From Microvelia longipes (lineage: Eukaryota; Arthropoda; Insecta; Hemiptera; Veliidae), in contig JACMZG010001914.1 of the NCBI GenBank assembly GCA_018340805.1, positions 26,222,993-26,286,992 on the forward strand: DNA of 64,000 bases, given 5' to 3'. Both the position numbers and the translations under genes were made by a program. Below, in pieces: positions 1 through 12,215 of the stretch (within the stretch, counting starts at the first letter, position 1; each line of letters starts with the position of its first letter). The notes under the pieces were generated by a model. That model did not search any database. It was not told the origin of the DNA and saw only the letters and a list, made by a program, of their open reading frames with translations.

Positions 1-47
1 ATTAGTTTAGTGGAGCTGTTAAATATTTTCCTGATTTATTATTCCAG

Positions 48-149
48 GCACTTAACACCCTTTTGAACTACCTGTCCAACTTGTCAAAGTTCAAAACCCT
101 TATCGTTTTACGAAATAAGTGTTTTTCTAACTTTTACTCCTCCTCTTAG
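48..149 (+). other. possible terminal exon, weak
   Basis: A pyrimidine-rich tract ending in CCAG at 44-47 is followed by 33 open codons to TAG at 147-149, and AATAAA sits at 152-157. The peptide (ALNTLLNYLSNLSKFKTL...) is Leu/Asn/Ser-rich and not recognised. Open stretches of this length are common by chance in such AT-rich DNA, and the upstream part is outside the window. Confidence 0.15.
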
Positions 150-628
150 CCAATAAATTAACTTTACATCACATTATATAATTTTTCGTTTTTAGGGAGA
201 AAAGCGAAAAGACAGAGTTTTAAGAAGAGGGTGAAAGAAATTTATAGTTGTGTTTTGAATCGAAGCTAACGAAACCAAAGCTAAAATAACAATTTTAAAA
301 CAAACAAGTAATTAATTAAACATCTATTTTAAATGTTAACAAATAGAATCATTTGAATGGATGATTTATGTTTTGAAGTGGTTAGAAAACCAATGCTTTT
401 GTATTTTTGATATTTACTGTACTTTGTATGTTTCGTGGATTTTGAAGATTTGTTTTTTATCTGCTGTATATAACTTATATGGTTTATAATCAGTATAGTT
501 TAAGTTGATAATGCTAAGTACTGGTACAAATTAAGTCTTAGAAATAGCCTAAGAATGTAAAAGAATAAAATCACTAGTATCACATCATTAACGTCATGTG
601 ACAAGGTTGATGTGACAAATAATGAGCA
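150..628. other. no feature seen
   Basis: AT-rich sequence with no coding, repeat or RNA signal that I can support. Confidence 0.5.
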
Positions 629-877
629 ATTCTAAAGGGTACCACTCGTAGGCGCTCCAAATCGTTGGAGCTCCATGGAGCGCTAACGATATGGAGCGCC
701 AATGAATGGCATGTCAACGAATTGCATGCACTTTAATTTTCTCACATGATTTCTCTAAAAATTCATAGACGCTCCAAATCGTTACAGCGCGATTCTTTGG
801 CCCTCCATATCGTTGGAACTCCATTTGAAATGGAGCGCTAACGATTTGGAGCGTCTACGACTAGTACCCATTCTAAA
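629..877. mobile_element. 233-bp MITE with 8-bp TSD
   Basis: The element spans 637-869. It begins GGGTACC and ends GTACCC, with long terminal inverted repeats built on GCGCTCCAAATCGTT; the same GGAGCG / CGCTCC words recur inside. It is flanked by a perfect 8-bp duplication ATTCTAAA (629-636 and 870-877). An 8-bp duplication fits hAT, P or Merlin transposons; the duplicated word also fits the hAT preference nTnnnnAn. There is no coding capacity. It is GC-richer than its surroundings. Confidence 0.85.
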
Positions 878-984
878 GATTTTTTAAAGAAATGTAATTT
901 TTTAAGAAAATACAATTTGTGGTCAAATCTTTAAAATTTGGTCCTTTGACGGATTTATATTGTTATTACTATAGAGATATTATT

Positions 985-1240
985 ACTAGAGGCCCTATAG
1001 GTTAAACGTTTAAACATCGAAAAAGTAACCTGACCACCTTTGATGATAAATACAATCAAATAATCAGTACAAAATTGCAATAACTTATATAGGGGAATGT
1101 TAAAAATACAAATCAAAACACAAGAAATGTGCGGGAAACCAAAATCAATTGATTTATTATAACCTTAACTCACTCTTGAAAGAGGTTTCAATGAGGTTAC
1201 AGAAGTTAACTAACCCTTCCACTGTAACACTATTTTATAA
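985..1240 (-). repeat. dispersed repeat S, fragment
   Basis: A block around TTATAACCTTAACTCACTC, AGAGGTTTCA and GAGGTTAC recurs at 20570-20830 and, in part, at 39095-39240, in the opposite orientation. No coding content was seen, and the ends are not defined. Confidence 0.45.
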
Positions 1241-1560
1241 AATTTCACAACATTCGTTCTATATTACACCTATAAAATACTGTAACATATAACATTGTCT
1301 TTAAAAATAATAATAAGAATAATACAAAATAAATAAATATATAAAAAATTTAAAAAAAAAACAAAATACTTGTTGTTGTTATCTTATATTTAGCTCACTA
1401 TTATTGTATATCTTCTATTTTACGAACTTATTTTATTGTATTCTACTATTTCATCATTTTTGAAATCCCCATCGGCTTAGTTCTAGTAAAGTTTATAATA
1501 CTTAAGTATTTTGATGTTAAAGGTGCTAATAACCTAATTAAAATAAAATAAAGTAATAAA
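1241..1560. other. no feature seen
   Basis: AT-rich, with A-runs near 1320-1370. Confidence 0.5.
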
Positions 1561-1580
1561 TATTTTTATTTTTGTTTCAG

Positions 1581-1645
1581 GCATTTTACTCACTTTAAGA
1601 TTAACATGTACATTGCTGAAACATTAATGCTTTTAGAGCCAGACC
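1581..1645 (+). CDS. candidate internal exon A (65 bp)
   Basis: The acceptor TTTTTGTTTCAG ends at 1580 and the donor CC|GTAAGT begins at 1646; both match spliceosomal consensus well. One frame is open throughout: after one leading base it reads HFTHFKINMYIAETLMLLEPD and leaves one base (C). An ATG inside (1606) could be a start. The phase joins cleanly to the candidate exon at 35190, where C plus GT gives Arg. No family is recognised. The exon is short, so openness alone is weak evidence; the paired splice sites are the main support. It could be a 5'UTR exon or chance. Confidence 0.35.
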
Positions 1646-1941
1646 GTAAGTTATTTTACTTATTATACATCTTAAGCTTTCGATGTTAAATAGATTTAAC
1701 AAAGCTGTCAATCATGGATCGAAGCTTCCCTACCTGTAGCTTTAAATTTATAGGAGCGTACAATGTTATATAAGTTAGCGTGTATGCAAAAAAATCCTTA
1801 TCCATTCATATTAATACACCGAAAATAGTACCAGCCATAGATGAGATTGAGACCTCTTTGTAATCAAAAGTTCTCTATATTTGGATCAGCCATTTGCTGT
1901 TAATTGTTTACAGGAAATGTACACATCTATTCATGTATCAA

Positions 1942-1973
1942 TGCACACACACACACACACATATTTATATATA

Positions 1974-2040
<67 letters not shown>

Positions 2041-2060
2041 TTTATATATATATATATAAT
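1942..2060. repeat. (CA)n then (TA)n microsatellite
   Basis: A short AC run at about 1942-1960 passes into about 100 bp of alternating TA with a few slips. Downstream at 2085-2165 is a GC-richer unique stretch of unknown nature. Confidence 0.95.
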
Positions 2061-3060
2061 GATTTATTTCCATAAACAAAACCTTATACAAGAAAAGATG
2101 TCACGCCAGGGAAATTCGTCCAACATCGTCCGGCGCCAGCATTTTTAGGCGGCACTTTCCGAGCTAATAAAATGAGGAAAACTCCCTTGCCTTCACTATT
2201 TAATAAATTTAAAGACTTTAAGATTTGATCATGACATTCTGTGGACGAGTAAAGCTATTCTGAAAGTCAGTATCGATGTACCTTCTTAGGTGCCAGATTA
2301 TTATTAATTAAACATAATATACGTAGTGTAATAATGAATATATCTCTCTCACAATTACGTTGTGGCTGTCGTAAGTTAAGCCATTGGTGAAAATTGAAGT
2401 TAACTCCAAAGTCAGTATAGTCTATTGACATAATTTATTTATTTTTAGCTTAGTAAAATAAAAACCTTTATGTAGCTTATGTATAATAAACTTGATTAGT
2501 GCCTTTCATTAAAATATGACTGTCCAAGACGAAGCGACATCTGCGCTCTCGTAATTTTAATTTTACGTCTTGATAAGTCTTTATAAGATCCCAACACTAA
2601 ATTATTAAATAAACTGAAATAATGTTAAAAACATTGACAAGTTATAACCAATATTTACATTTCACTGATTATCGCAGTAGGGGAGGATAATTTGTCAACA
2701 AACAGACAAATCGACAGTCAGACAGAATTTACAAACCAGTTTTTAAAATGAAGTATATTATTAATAGAGAGGGATCAAACTGTCAACCCTGAGTAATTCC
2801 CTTGACTTACTCACTTTTCATTACATGACAAATTACTGAGCGAACTTTTCAAAACCAGACGGTAGTGGATTTCCATCATCTGTACAAACAAGTCAAATAC
2901 GTCTGTAAAGACTATCAGTCACATTTCTTTTTATAAACCAGACAAAATATTGCTTTTTAAAGTTTATCTTTTGGTTCTTTATATGGAAGTTGTATAGTTT
3001 TTTGAACTTTTGAGGTTTAGTTGAAATGAATTATGAGAGTCTTTATTTAACAAATATAAA
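2061..3060. other. no feature seen
   Basis: No supported gene. Dispersed short words only. Confidence 0.45.
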
Positions 3061-3061
3061 A

Positions 3062-3260
3062 CTCGGGTACAGGGTACATCGAAACTTTTCCTCTCGTGTC
3101 GTATTCGCTAAGCATATTATAACCACTTCCTGAGACTATGGATGAATCCGTCATATCATTCCCAACTATCACCCATTCACGTAATAATATCTCTGGATAC
3201 TGCTTGACATTAACGATTCGGCAAAACCCGTAGAAAAATCCGCGCTGAATTTCTACTCAA
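3062..3260 (+). repeat. dispersed repeat R, decayed fragment
   Basis: It starts with GGTACAGGGTACATCGAAACT and continues with the diverged 'cattcccaac...cacccattca' block seen in better copies at 9495 and 48735. This is the GGTACCCCGTACC end of family R. Confidence 0.6.
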
Positions 3261-3479
3261 TTAGATGATTTTTACATTTTTAACGATTACTTAAAAATTT
3301 ATACGTATTATTCGATAAATATTAAACTAATATTGATAATGAAATTAAGCTTAGCACTTATGATGTGTCTTTAGGCTACATGTGTGCCAAATTTTCATAT
3401 TTTCCGCGTTTTATGAAATTTTATTGACAAAATATTTTTTTAAGATAGTACAACTAGACCTGATTCAACTCTTAAGCAT

Positions 3480-3811
3480 TAACAAACTGGGATCAAAGCA
3501 CTTCAAAAAATCATTTTTTATCTTGTTCAACTACTCCTTTGATGCTGTCTTTATCTCGTCAAGCGTAGGGTAACATCGTCCTTTCATGGGCCTCTTCAGT
3601 TTAGGGAACAATAAAAAGTCACTGGAGGCCAGATCTGGGGAATACGGTGGCTGAGCCATCATTAGTGTATTGCTTTTCACCAAAAGGTCGCGCACAAGCA
3701 TCGATGTGTGAGCAGAGGCGTGGTGCAAAAGCCAATTAATTAATTGGCTTAAAAAGCCGCGCACTTAATTTCGTTTTTCACACAAAATTTGATAAAGGTT
3801 CTTTGATCCAT
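3480..3811 (-). pseudogene. internally deleted mariner transposase
   Basis: Read on the minus strand. A start at 3811 gives MDQRTFIKFCVKNEIKCAAF, a typical mariner N-terminus, then a stop. Immediately after, another frame picks up the C-terminal catalytic region: HHASAHTSMLVRDLLVKS, then QPPYSPDLASSDFLLFPKLKRPMKGR to a stop at 3531, with a further diverged match to about 3480. Roughly 200 residues between the N-terminus and the second catalytic Asp are missing, including the helix-turn-helix and the first Asp. The HDNA motif is reduced to HHAS, so the second Asp is lost too; the third Asp region (SPDLASSD) is present. The copy is dead, but it could be a MITE-like deletion derivative mobilised in trans. 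Confidence 0.92.
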
Positions 3812-3959
3812 TTTTTTTTTTTTGATTAGGTAAAAAATCGAAGATGATTCAAAACACGTGCAAGCAAAGCAGCTGCCAACAATTAAGTGAAAATTCAAAA
3901 TGGCAGAGCTTGTCGGCATTAGTAAGAGACAAAAGTACCAACATAAAGCCACAAAAAGA

Positions 3960-5020
3960 TCGAAATTCGAGTATACGTAACCCGTAAAAATTCAAAATTC
4001 GCGATTCATGTGTACCTTACGTTTTAAAAGAGGAAACGTTAAAAATAAAAACGAAAAGCTTCTTAACAAAGTAAAATATTTATTATTCAAGCGTTTTCTA
4101 ACTCTAGAACATATGCTTGTTCATTTTTTAGTATTTTCTGTAATTTCGATTTTTCAGCTCAGGCAGAAAAATAAATGAAAAAGCAAAGTAAATATTTCCT
4201 TTGCACAGTCATGGGGTAAGAATGTTTGCCTAATAAATCACTTTTAATTAATATACTTACACCACGCCCATTAGAAAATATGTACATAATTCTCACTTAA
4301 CCTTAATTTGAACCATGGAGTATCCATACCTATATATAGATACTACTTGATTAAACTTAGTCCGCACATAAACTATAAAAGCCAAAAGCGAACTTTTAAA
4401 AAGGTCTGGAGTATCGAAGTCTGATTATTTTATGTCTCGTTCTATGACTTGAGTCGAATAGTTCTTGTACGTACATATTGTTTTCAAGATAAAACAGGTA
4501 TTTTCTTTCAACTTTACTCGTCTTTACTAAGCTTTGCCCTTGAGTCTTCGACAAATTATTTTAATCGTGAAAGGCTGTTATTCGCAGATGACTCCTCTTA
4601 GTTTGGTTCAAACCCCATGCTATAAACCATGTTAACTTGGGGGTAATTATGTTTAATGATATTTTAACTACTCGTCGTTAATCCTTCTTTAGAAACTCCT
4701 TTTAACAACAAAGATCATTCTTTTTAAGTTGTTTTAATCTTATTTTTCAGTTTTAATCCTTGTTGGCTATCAGTACGTTAGTTTGTTTGTTTTTGCAAAT
4801 CAGTCTCATTTTTATTTTTATTTGGTTTTAATTTTAATGTCTTCCTCGTCTGGTAATTTTCTTCAATAAACATAAACCTTATGTTAGCATGTTTATTCAT
4901 AGCTTATTATTTATTTTGTTCTATTAATATAGTTTATGATAGAGATAAGAAAACATTTCTTTTTAATTTTAGCAAATTTTTAATTAAAAGAGTGGCATGC
5001 CTGGAGTTAGACCCTGGAAT
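3960..5020. other. no feature seen
   Basis: A pyrimidine tract ending in TTTTTCAG at 4739-4750 is followed by an open, hydrophobic frame to about 4852, with only a weak donor (GTAATT). This is not enough to call an exon. Confidence 0.4.
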
Positions 5021-5028
5021 GTGTCTAT

Positions 5029-5255
<227 letters not shown>

Positions 5256-5570
5256 AAAGGAAATGCGCTGAAAGAAAATTATTAGTTCGCATAAACTAAG
5301 CTTTCAAAAGCGAAAAAAAGAATTAATTTTGGAAGAATTAACACACTAGTATTAGCATATTTGTTTAGCTTATAGAAAAAACATGCGCATTTCTTTTAAG
5401 AAATTCAAAAAAATATTTGCTTACAAGTCACTGTGTTTGTGTTACTGATCAGACTTTCAAGCAAAAATGAAACTGTTAAGAAAGAGACTAATGCTTAGTG
5501 GTGTACTAAGATATCCCTCATAACATAGTGATAAGGGTAGAAGCGAGACAGTTCCCAGTCGTGGGGATAC

Positions 5571-6196
5571 GTTGTCGCAAATGTTCATTGTCACAAATGG
5601 CCATTGGAGCAAAAATATTTCAAGGCCGTCAAACTTACTCGATGCCGCAAGAGGGCGATGACACAAATGTTCGTTTGAGCAAATCTATTTTTTTCGTTAT
5701 TTTTGGTATTTCGAGCCAAATTAGGTAAAAACTTAAAGTTTAGTTTTTTACTACTTAGGTAGTAGTTTTTCTTTTTAAAATTCTTAAAAATAAAGCATGT
5801 CAAAAATGTTTGAATGAGCAAATATCTTATATTAAGATTTTTGAATCTTCTCTCTTGACACCTCATTTAGCTTCTCCGTTTCCATTCCACAACTTTGTAA
5901 TAATGAGTATAAAAATATTTCACTGTCAAACGACGTGTTTTAATAATCGAAGTATGGCTTCTCTTTCAGTGTTTGTCAAAAATTTTCGATGAAGCAAAAA
6001 GAAAATTTTTAACATAAATACATTTTTTGCAAAATCTTACATTATGACCATTTTCCATGGAACACTTTTTTTTTCAAAAATTACAGCTGGAAAACACTTA
6101 AAAAAAATTGATGTCAAGAATGTTCGTTGGAGCAAATTAGGAGGAGTAGGGGATTTGCTCCAGTGGCCGTTTGTGACATTGAACATTTGCGTCAAC
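5571..6196. mobile_element. 626-bp inverted-repeat element with internal iterations
   Basis: The left end GTTGTCGCAAATGTTCATTG and the inverted right end (GTTGACGCAAATGTTCAATG read on the minus strand) match over about 45 bp, through GGCCA-TGGAGCAAA. The word TGTTCGTT-GAGCAAAT recurs at about 5668, 5806 and 6120 inside the element. No target duplication is evident. It has no coding capacity of note. A non-autonomous DNA transposon is the likeliest reading. Confidence 0.65.
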
Positions 6197-6419
6197 GGAG
6201 GCGACTCGTAAATATTAAATTATTTTTCGACCATTTTATCATAAAATAAGTAAAATAAATTTAAAATAAATTGCAATTATTATCGCTTATATTCTTTAAA
6301 TATTTGAGTTGTATAAAGTGATTTAATGTGACGTCACTGAAAAATGTCCACCTTTTAATGGGCAGGGATAAATATGTGCTTCGATACGCTACTCTGGCAA
6401 TAATAAGAGCTGTTTTACC

Positions 6420-6530
6420 CTCCCTCTAAGTATTAAATAGACTCTACTTATTAATAGTAGACTCTTAGATTAGTAGAGTAATAGTAGACTCTTATTATTA
6501 CTTAAGTAGACTCTAAGTATTAAGACTCTT
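6420..6530. repeat. short irregular repeat, TAGACTC units
   Basis: About six copies of a TAGACTCT-TTATTA word in both orientations. Slippage product. Confidence 0.6.
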
Positions 6531-6534
6531 TGAC

Positions 6535-6600
6535 TGTTAAGCAAGAAGCAAAGCATTCCAAAGGAAATTCACCCAGCTTGCGGACCCCCGCGCTAGACAT
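6535..6600 (-). repeat. family G fragment
   Basis: AAGCATTCCAAAGGAAATTC followed by TGCGGACCCCCGCGC matches the minus-strand end of family G (compare 56665-56715). Confidence 0.6.
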
Positions 6601-7984
6601 TCTTTATTGTAAAACCTAAGTAAAAATACTGACAAAGACGTTACAATAACTTTAAAAAATAAATTGAGAACATTTAAGATAAAATCTTTCAGTTAAAGTT
6701 TTATCAAAAAAGATAAAATTAAAGACATATCTAAAATAAGTTAATAATAAGTATTTAGTTTTTTCCCCCTATTAAAGATACCTTAAGTTTAACAAGGTTT
6801 TAAAAGGCGAGATTTATAATAAGACCTAATCAGAGGCGCAATCCTCAAGATAACCTTAACGCCTCTGCTCAAACGTTTATTAACCTGAATTATTACATAC
6901 AGCACTTTTTAAAAAAAGTATGAATTATTTATTATTTATTTAAAAGTTATCATAGAAATAACGGCTTTGAATCGTTATTAATTTTTAAATTTAAGAAGTA
7001 ATATTATAAAATGACATACATATTTCTAAATGTATCTTTTTGTTTAGGAGGTCCTTTTGAATTGTTACCTCTTTTATCCTGGAGGTACAGGAGATAAGAT
7101 TTTTTATGGTGTTACAAAACGATTTTTTTAACCTGAAAGTACCTTTGAACCTTTTTTAGATTTTTCAAGGACATATAACCCTTCAGATATGTCGAAAAGT
7201 TTAAAATTATAAAAAATTAAACTTAAAAGTTAGATTTAATCACTATTTTAATGAAGATTTTTATTTTTAAAATATATTTTTAGATAGCATCATATTTTTT
7301 TTAATTTAGAATTTAACTATAATTATTAGATTAATTATTTATGAACATATATAATTTTGAAAAAATATCTTTATGTTTGAAAATGACAAATGATGAAGAA
7401 ACTCAAACGAAGCAGGAAATAGACACAACTTTTTTTTAACAAATCTGAAGACAATTGTTAAAAAAGAGGCTAATTTTTATGATTTTTAATAACGAAATGG
7501 TGGAATAAAAGGTTTGGGCTGAAGGGCAATTTCCTGTCAGGACGTTAACAAGGTCTGTTAGCTTCTAAAAATATTGGCTTCTGTACTTGACTTGGAATCG
7601 TTTTGTTTGCGGAAAACGTCTGCGTTTTTGTGATTGAACTTTTTCTTTTTAACATTTTTTTCTTACCTACGCTATACATAAATAGTTGTATTTATGTATA
7701 GTTGTATTTACATAAAGTGTTATATTTGCTCTTTAATCTGAAACTAAGCTTTTACTTGAATGATCTGTCTGGTTTTTTAAAACCTCCTGATTGTTATATC
7801 GTCTATGTAGACGTGGGTATAAGTGTGTTGTTATCGCATCAGATTTCATTTTAGCTTCAAGTGTGTTACTGCTTGAGAGTTGAAACTTGGTTGAAAAGTC
7901 AAATAGTTGGTCTAGTCGTTATCCGGGAAATAAATTATTTATAATGTAGTTATGTCCCATTAATGATAAAGCGTAAATTTCATA
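6601..7984. other. no feature seen
   Basis: AT-rich, with no supported gene or recognisable repeat. Confidence 0.45.
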
Positions 7985-8193
7985 AAAACAAAAAAATAAA
8001 TCTGGTACAGGGTACCTCCTCACCACGCTCATCCTTTCAACTTTAGACTCGCTTCACTCGTCCTAATTTAGTAATTATTTTAGTTTTATTCTCAGTGTCA
8101 CCCATCCAGGCACTGACTTTGCTTGATGCAGTCTATTTTATATGATCCAACAAAAACCATAAATATACTTGACGTGTCGAAATGAAACTAAGT
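7985..8193 (+). repeat. dispersed repeat R, fragment
   Basis: Contains GGTACAGGGTACCTC, GACTCGCTTCACTCGTCCT and CACCCATCCAGGCACTGAC, all shared with copies at 9495 and 48735. Confidence 0.75.
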
Positions 8194-8216
8194 CTGGGGG
8201 CACGGCAGTGCCCCAG
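8194..8216. repeat. GC-rich hairpin
   Basis: CTGGGGGCAC-GGCA-GTGCCCCAG folds into a 9-bp stem with one bulged G. It sits at the edge of an R copy, about 100 bp before a (TA)n tract. Role unknown. Confidence 0.7.
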
Positions 8217-8317
8217 CCAAGTCTTGCTGTATAATATCCTTGCTTATTACGTACAGAAATACACTCATACCAAATTCCAACTTAATGGGGACTATTTTCG
8301 CTTCCACACAAACAAAT

Positions 8318-8355
8318 ATACATACATGCATATATATACATATATATACATATAC

Positions 8356-8431
<76 letters not shown>
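8318..8431. repeat. (TA)n microsatellite
   Basis: About 110 bp of TA preceded by ATACAT words. Confidence 0.95.
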
Positions 8432-8438
<7 letters not shown>

Positions 8439-9490
8439 TAGATGTGCTACATTCAATATCACTTCTCTGCATTATGCTAATTCTACTTAAACTGCGTCTA
8501 CTAAAAGAATTTTAGTACTCAAGAAGGTGTCATATTGCATCAGCATCTGTATTAGTAAAGGTGTAGGAAGGGTGAGTGCCAAGAAAACGCCATGGTGAGA
8601 TTTTGGAAAATTATTTAAAGCAAATATAAGCTTGTTGGGAGACATCAGTTTTGACAGATTTTATTACTTATGATAAGATATTGAATATAAACATTTTTAA
8701 CTACTAATAACCTCTAAGCGTCGTACTGAACAGTTGACCGTACTTATTCTTATATACTCCAAGTACTTAAATAATATTATGCAGTCGAGATAATGTAATC
8801 AGTGCTCATTTTCTCGCATCATTTATAAAATAATAAATACCTAAATATATTAGGAATTTTTAACTACCTCTTTTCTCCGAACTAAACAGCTGACCGGACT
8901 CAACTTCCTCTCAAATATACTCCAATCTTCCAACTAACTTACTCTCTTATCTCTCGTTTAATTTGAGGAAACAATTAATTAAACTATCATAACAGATATA
9001 AATGTCACTATTTATTCTCATTTCACTGTTAATAGCTAAGATATTTCAGTCTGTATAAAATTAGACTGGCTTGTTTTCATTGTTCTTTTAACAATTTATT
9101 AATCATTTTATTAAAATAATTAAATTTGCTAATTTTTGCTGTACTAAAGTATATTTTTAACCAGGTCAAAAAATTGTTATTGAATGACATATATTATATA
9201 ATTTTTTTATATATATTCTTTCATAACATTTTTTAATTAATTAAGAAATATTTATAAATTAATTTCTTTTAGTCATAATAACATCTGTGAAGTATTCCGG
9301 AGTTTTTTAGAGCCATAAAATAATGTTCTATTTATTGTTTACTTCAATGCTGCACATTAAATTATATATAGGACTAGTCAAACTATTACAGAGAAACATT
9401 ACAAAATAATGCGGTAATATAAACATAACTGGAAGCTGTAACATTAAGAAAAATTTTAAATGTTTAATGATAGCATTTATAAAATTCATA
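8432..9490. other. no feature seen
   Basis: Two diverged copies of a 'taactac...tctaagcg/ctttctccgaacta-aacagct/gttgaccg' block near 8700 and 8865 suggest an old local duplication. Nothing coding. Confidence 0.4.
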
Positions 9491-9494
9491 AAGT

Positions 9495-9775
9495 CGTAAT
9501 AAAATACTTCGAAACTTTTCCACATCACATCGGATTCGCTACGCTTATCCTCCCTACTTCAGACTCGCTTTGCTCGTCCTCAGAATATTCAATTCGCCAA
9601 ATATATACTGCATCACGTATTCAGACTAACTTCGCTCGTCTTCAGATAGTAAATACATCCGTTTCATTCCCAGTGGTCAACCATCCAGGCACTGACCACG
9701 ATCAATGCTGCATAGCTTTTGTTATAAAAAATAAAATCATGGATAAACTTGTCGTATTGAAACGAAACTTATTGT
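9495..9775 (+). repeat. dispersed repeat R
   Basis: A good copy of the GGTACC-side half: TTCGAAACTTTTCC, GGATTCGCTACGC, ACTCGCTTTGCTCGTCCTCA, then CCATCCAGGCACTGACCACG. The frame open here is a by-product of the repeat. Confidence 0.8.
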
Positions 9776-9779
9776 AATT

Positions 9780-10760
9780 AATTTTTATGTAAAAGCATAA
9801 AACGAACACATGTCATTTGATAAAAATAGAAATAATTTAATTTATTTGTTATTATTTATGCCATCCTCTCTTCGATTTCCCATTTAACCAATGTAAATGT
9901 CAATCTGACTTTTGTCTATGCCCATGTAATAGACTGCTACTTACACTTCCTAGGGAGGGAAATAGCTTTTACATTGAGGGTCAAACAAACTGTAGAAACA
10001 AAATAATTTACATTTTTAAAATGTCTAATAATTTAAATAATTGATTACCTGCTCATAATCAATATAGTATTTGAAGGAAACATTAATGAAAACAGAAATG
10101 GGTGTTATTAATATCTATATAGTGTCTCATTGTATGCGAGATTCGAGAGGGGGGATGTTTCAATTAAAGAAATATATTTTTTTATCTTTCTTTGTGTTAC
10201 ATGCCAAATTCTTTGATCAAACAGAAACTAATTTGATGAAAAATCTTAAGTAGACAAACAATTTCATGGCAATTTGTTTAATAGCAGCATCCTTTGTAAA
10301 CAAAATATATGACTGACAACATGTCTTCGTTTCATACGCTTTGTTTCAAATTAGTTTTTAAAATAAAGAAATTTACTGTTTCTATTACTAACCAGTCTAC
10401 TTTCATTAATAAAATGTTAGATTTAAAGTTAGAATTAATCCTCATTTTTACTTCTCTTAATTTCGGGATTGGTGAAAAGGACTGTTACATATATTTTCAA
10501 TATTTTGTTCACACCAGTTTAATTTTAAAATTTTATTGTAAGTTTAAAGAAAATGCGTTAGTAGTTTTATAATTTGAATTTAAATTCTGAATTGTATAGG
10601 CAGGAAAGAGGATCGCCATCTTTATTTTAATTAGGGTTATATTAATTAAGTTAATAGTATTCTTTTATTGTTGAGTTATATTTAATTTTGAACTAAGTTA
10701 GGATTAATTTTTAGTTCAGAGTTTTGTTATTTACTTTGGGTTTGTTATATTAGGTTCAGC
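9780..10760. other. no feature seen
   Basis: AT-rich. A short open frame at 10309-10572 has no recognisable content. Confidence 0.4.
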
Positions 10761-10766
10761 ATCCAA

Positions 10767-11102
10767 ATGTATACCTTTATTTGTTCCCAAATAAGATTTA
10801 ATGGACTGGATTCCTTGCTCACCAGTCTACACCTTAACCTCCCCTATTCCTCTTCCTCAATCCCTCCTCTGCCCCACATTTGTCTGTCCAGTGTTGTCTT
10901 CATACCTTGGTCACCATTTGTGTCTACTCCTCTGAACACACTGTTAAAAGCTGAACGAGGTGGCGCTCAAATTAGTTTAAAAGAGAGATTAACTCTCTAT
11001 GACCGTATCTCTAAATGTTTAGGTCGTTCAAAAGAAGCCTACGCCCTTAAAGTGCACCAGACTGAGTTGGGTACAAATCATCTCTCAAAACATAGCCGTT
11101 AA
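10767..11102 (+). other. unassigned GC-richer island with open frame
   Basis: 111 codons from ATG to TAA. The first half is pyrimidine-rich and low complexity (Ser/Pro/Leu). The second half (TPLNTLLKAERGGAQISLKE, then RLTLYDRISKCLGRSKEAYA) has a more protein-like mix of charged residues. Base composition differs from both flanks. No domain is recognised. It may be a remnant of a transposon or its UTR, or a host exon; no convincing splice pair was found. A C-run follows at about 11151-11163. Confidence 0.25.
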
Positions 11103-11698
11103 AGGCTATAGGACCCAAAGGTGTGGTCTACTCACCAGGCTTGACCTCTCCCCCCCCTCCCCCACTATCACTACTACTACTTCTAATAGTACTTCTCCTC
11201 ATTTATACTTAGGTATATAGGAAAAGTAAGGGGTTTGCAAGATGTTAGAAATTTATGAGGTAAACAAACATACCGCATTCTGTGGGTGTAACCTGACATT
11301 TTTATGAATGTCGTGTGACGTCATTGTAGGAATCGGTGTAGGCGGCTTACATTTAAAATTCTCTATTTATTCCTGCAATGACGTCAATTCCGGACTATGA
11401 CCTAACTTAAAAAAAATTGAATTCATTCATAAAAACCCTCCAATTGAATCACCTGATAAATTCCATCAGCTTGAGGTGTTAGCAAAAAATCTAAAAGCGG
11501 GATTTTTACTGAGATTTCAGATGTTTTTAAGAACTCGTGATTTTATTTTACCAAGTTGTCATTCTGCTTGTAGGCGTCTTATCATCGTAGCTTTCAGTGT
11601 GGTTATGCAAAAGACTTGAAACTTGGCTTAAAATTTAATGATAGAACGAAAGAATAAAAAGTCTCTCCACAGTTATAGATTTTATTAAAACTAAAGCA

Positions 11699-11735
11699 GA
11701 GCGCTTTCGACCTAACAAGAGGCCATCATCAGTGC
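11699..11735 (-). ncRNA. hammerhead-like core, left arm
   Basis: On the minus strand, CTGATGA (11726-11732) is followed by a stem GGCCT/AGGTC with a loop, and GAAA (11705-11708). This is the conserved box1-stem II-box2 order of hammerhead ribozymes. Stem III could form from a short AGC/GCT pair; stem I is not evident, so self-cleavage is unproven. Confidence 0.4.
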
Positions 11736-12171
11736 CTATTAAACAAATAAGACAAAAAAAAAAATGTCAAAACACACTTATACATAAAAAATTACAAAAA
11801 TATACAAAAAAAAAACAGATAAATTACAGAAATGGAGTGATAAATAATATATAAATAAATATAAATAAATAAAAATAAATACAAAAAAAATAAATAAATA
11901 CAAGCCTACTCAAACCTTCCTGATTTTGTTTTATATTTAAAACTACCTTTTCAACACTTTTATCTCGGCTCAACGGTAATATTTCTATTTATTCACTTTT
12001 AATTAATTTATTATTTATAATTTTTTTTTTGTATTTATTTTTATTTATTTATATTTATTTATATATTATTATCACTCCTTTCTGTAATTTATCTGTTTCT
12101 TTGGTATATTTTTGTAATTTTTTTATGTATAAGTGTGTTTTGACATTTTTTTTTGTCTTATTTGTTTAATA

Positions 12172-12215
12172 GGCACTGATGATGGCCTCTTGTTAGGTCG
12201 AAAGCGCTCTGCTTT
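12172..12215 (+). ncRNA. hammerhead-like core, right arm
   Basis: CTGATGA (12176-12182), stem II GGCCT/AGGTC, GAAA (12200-12203), then AGC-loop-GCT as a possible stem III. It is the mirror copy of the left-arm motif. Pairing of both core boxes is intact, but a closing stem I is not obvious from the flanks. Confidence 0.4.

Noticed and set aside
4595..4640. GGTTCAAACCCC as a tRNA B box
   Set aside because: No A box or cloverleaf is found upstream at the right distance.
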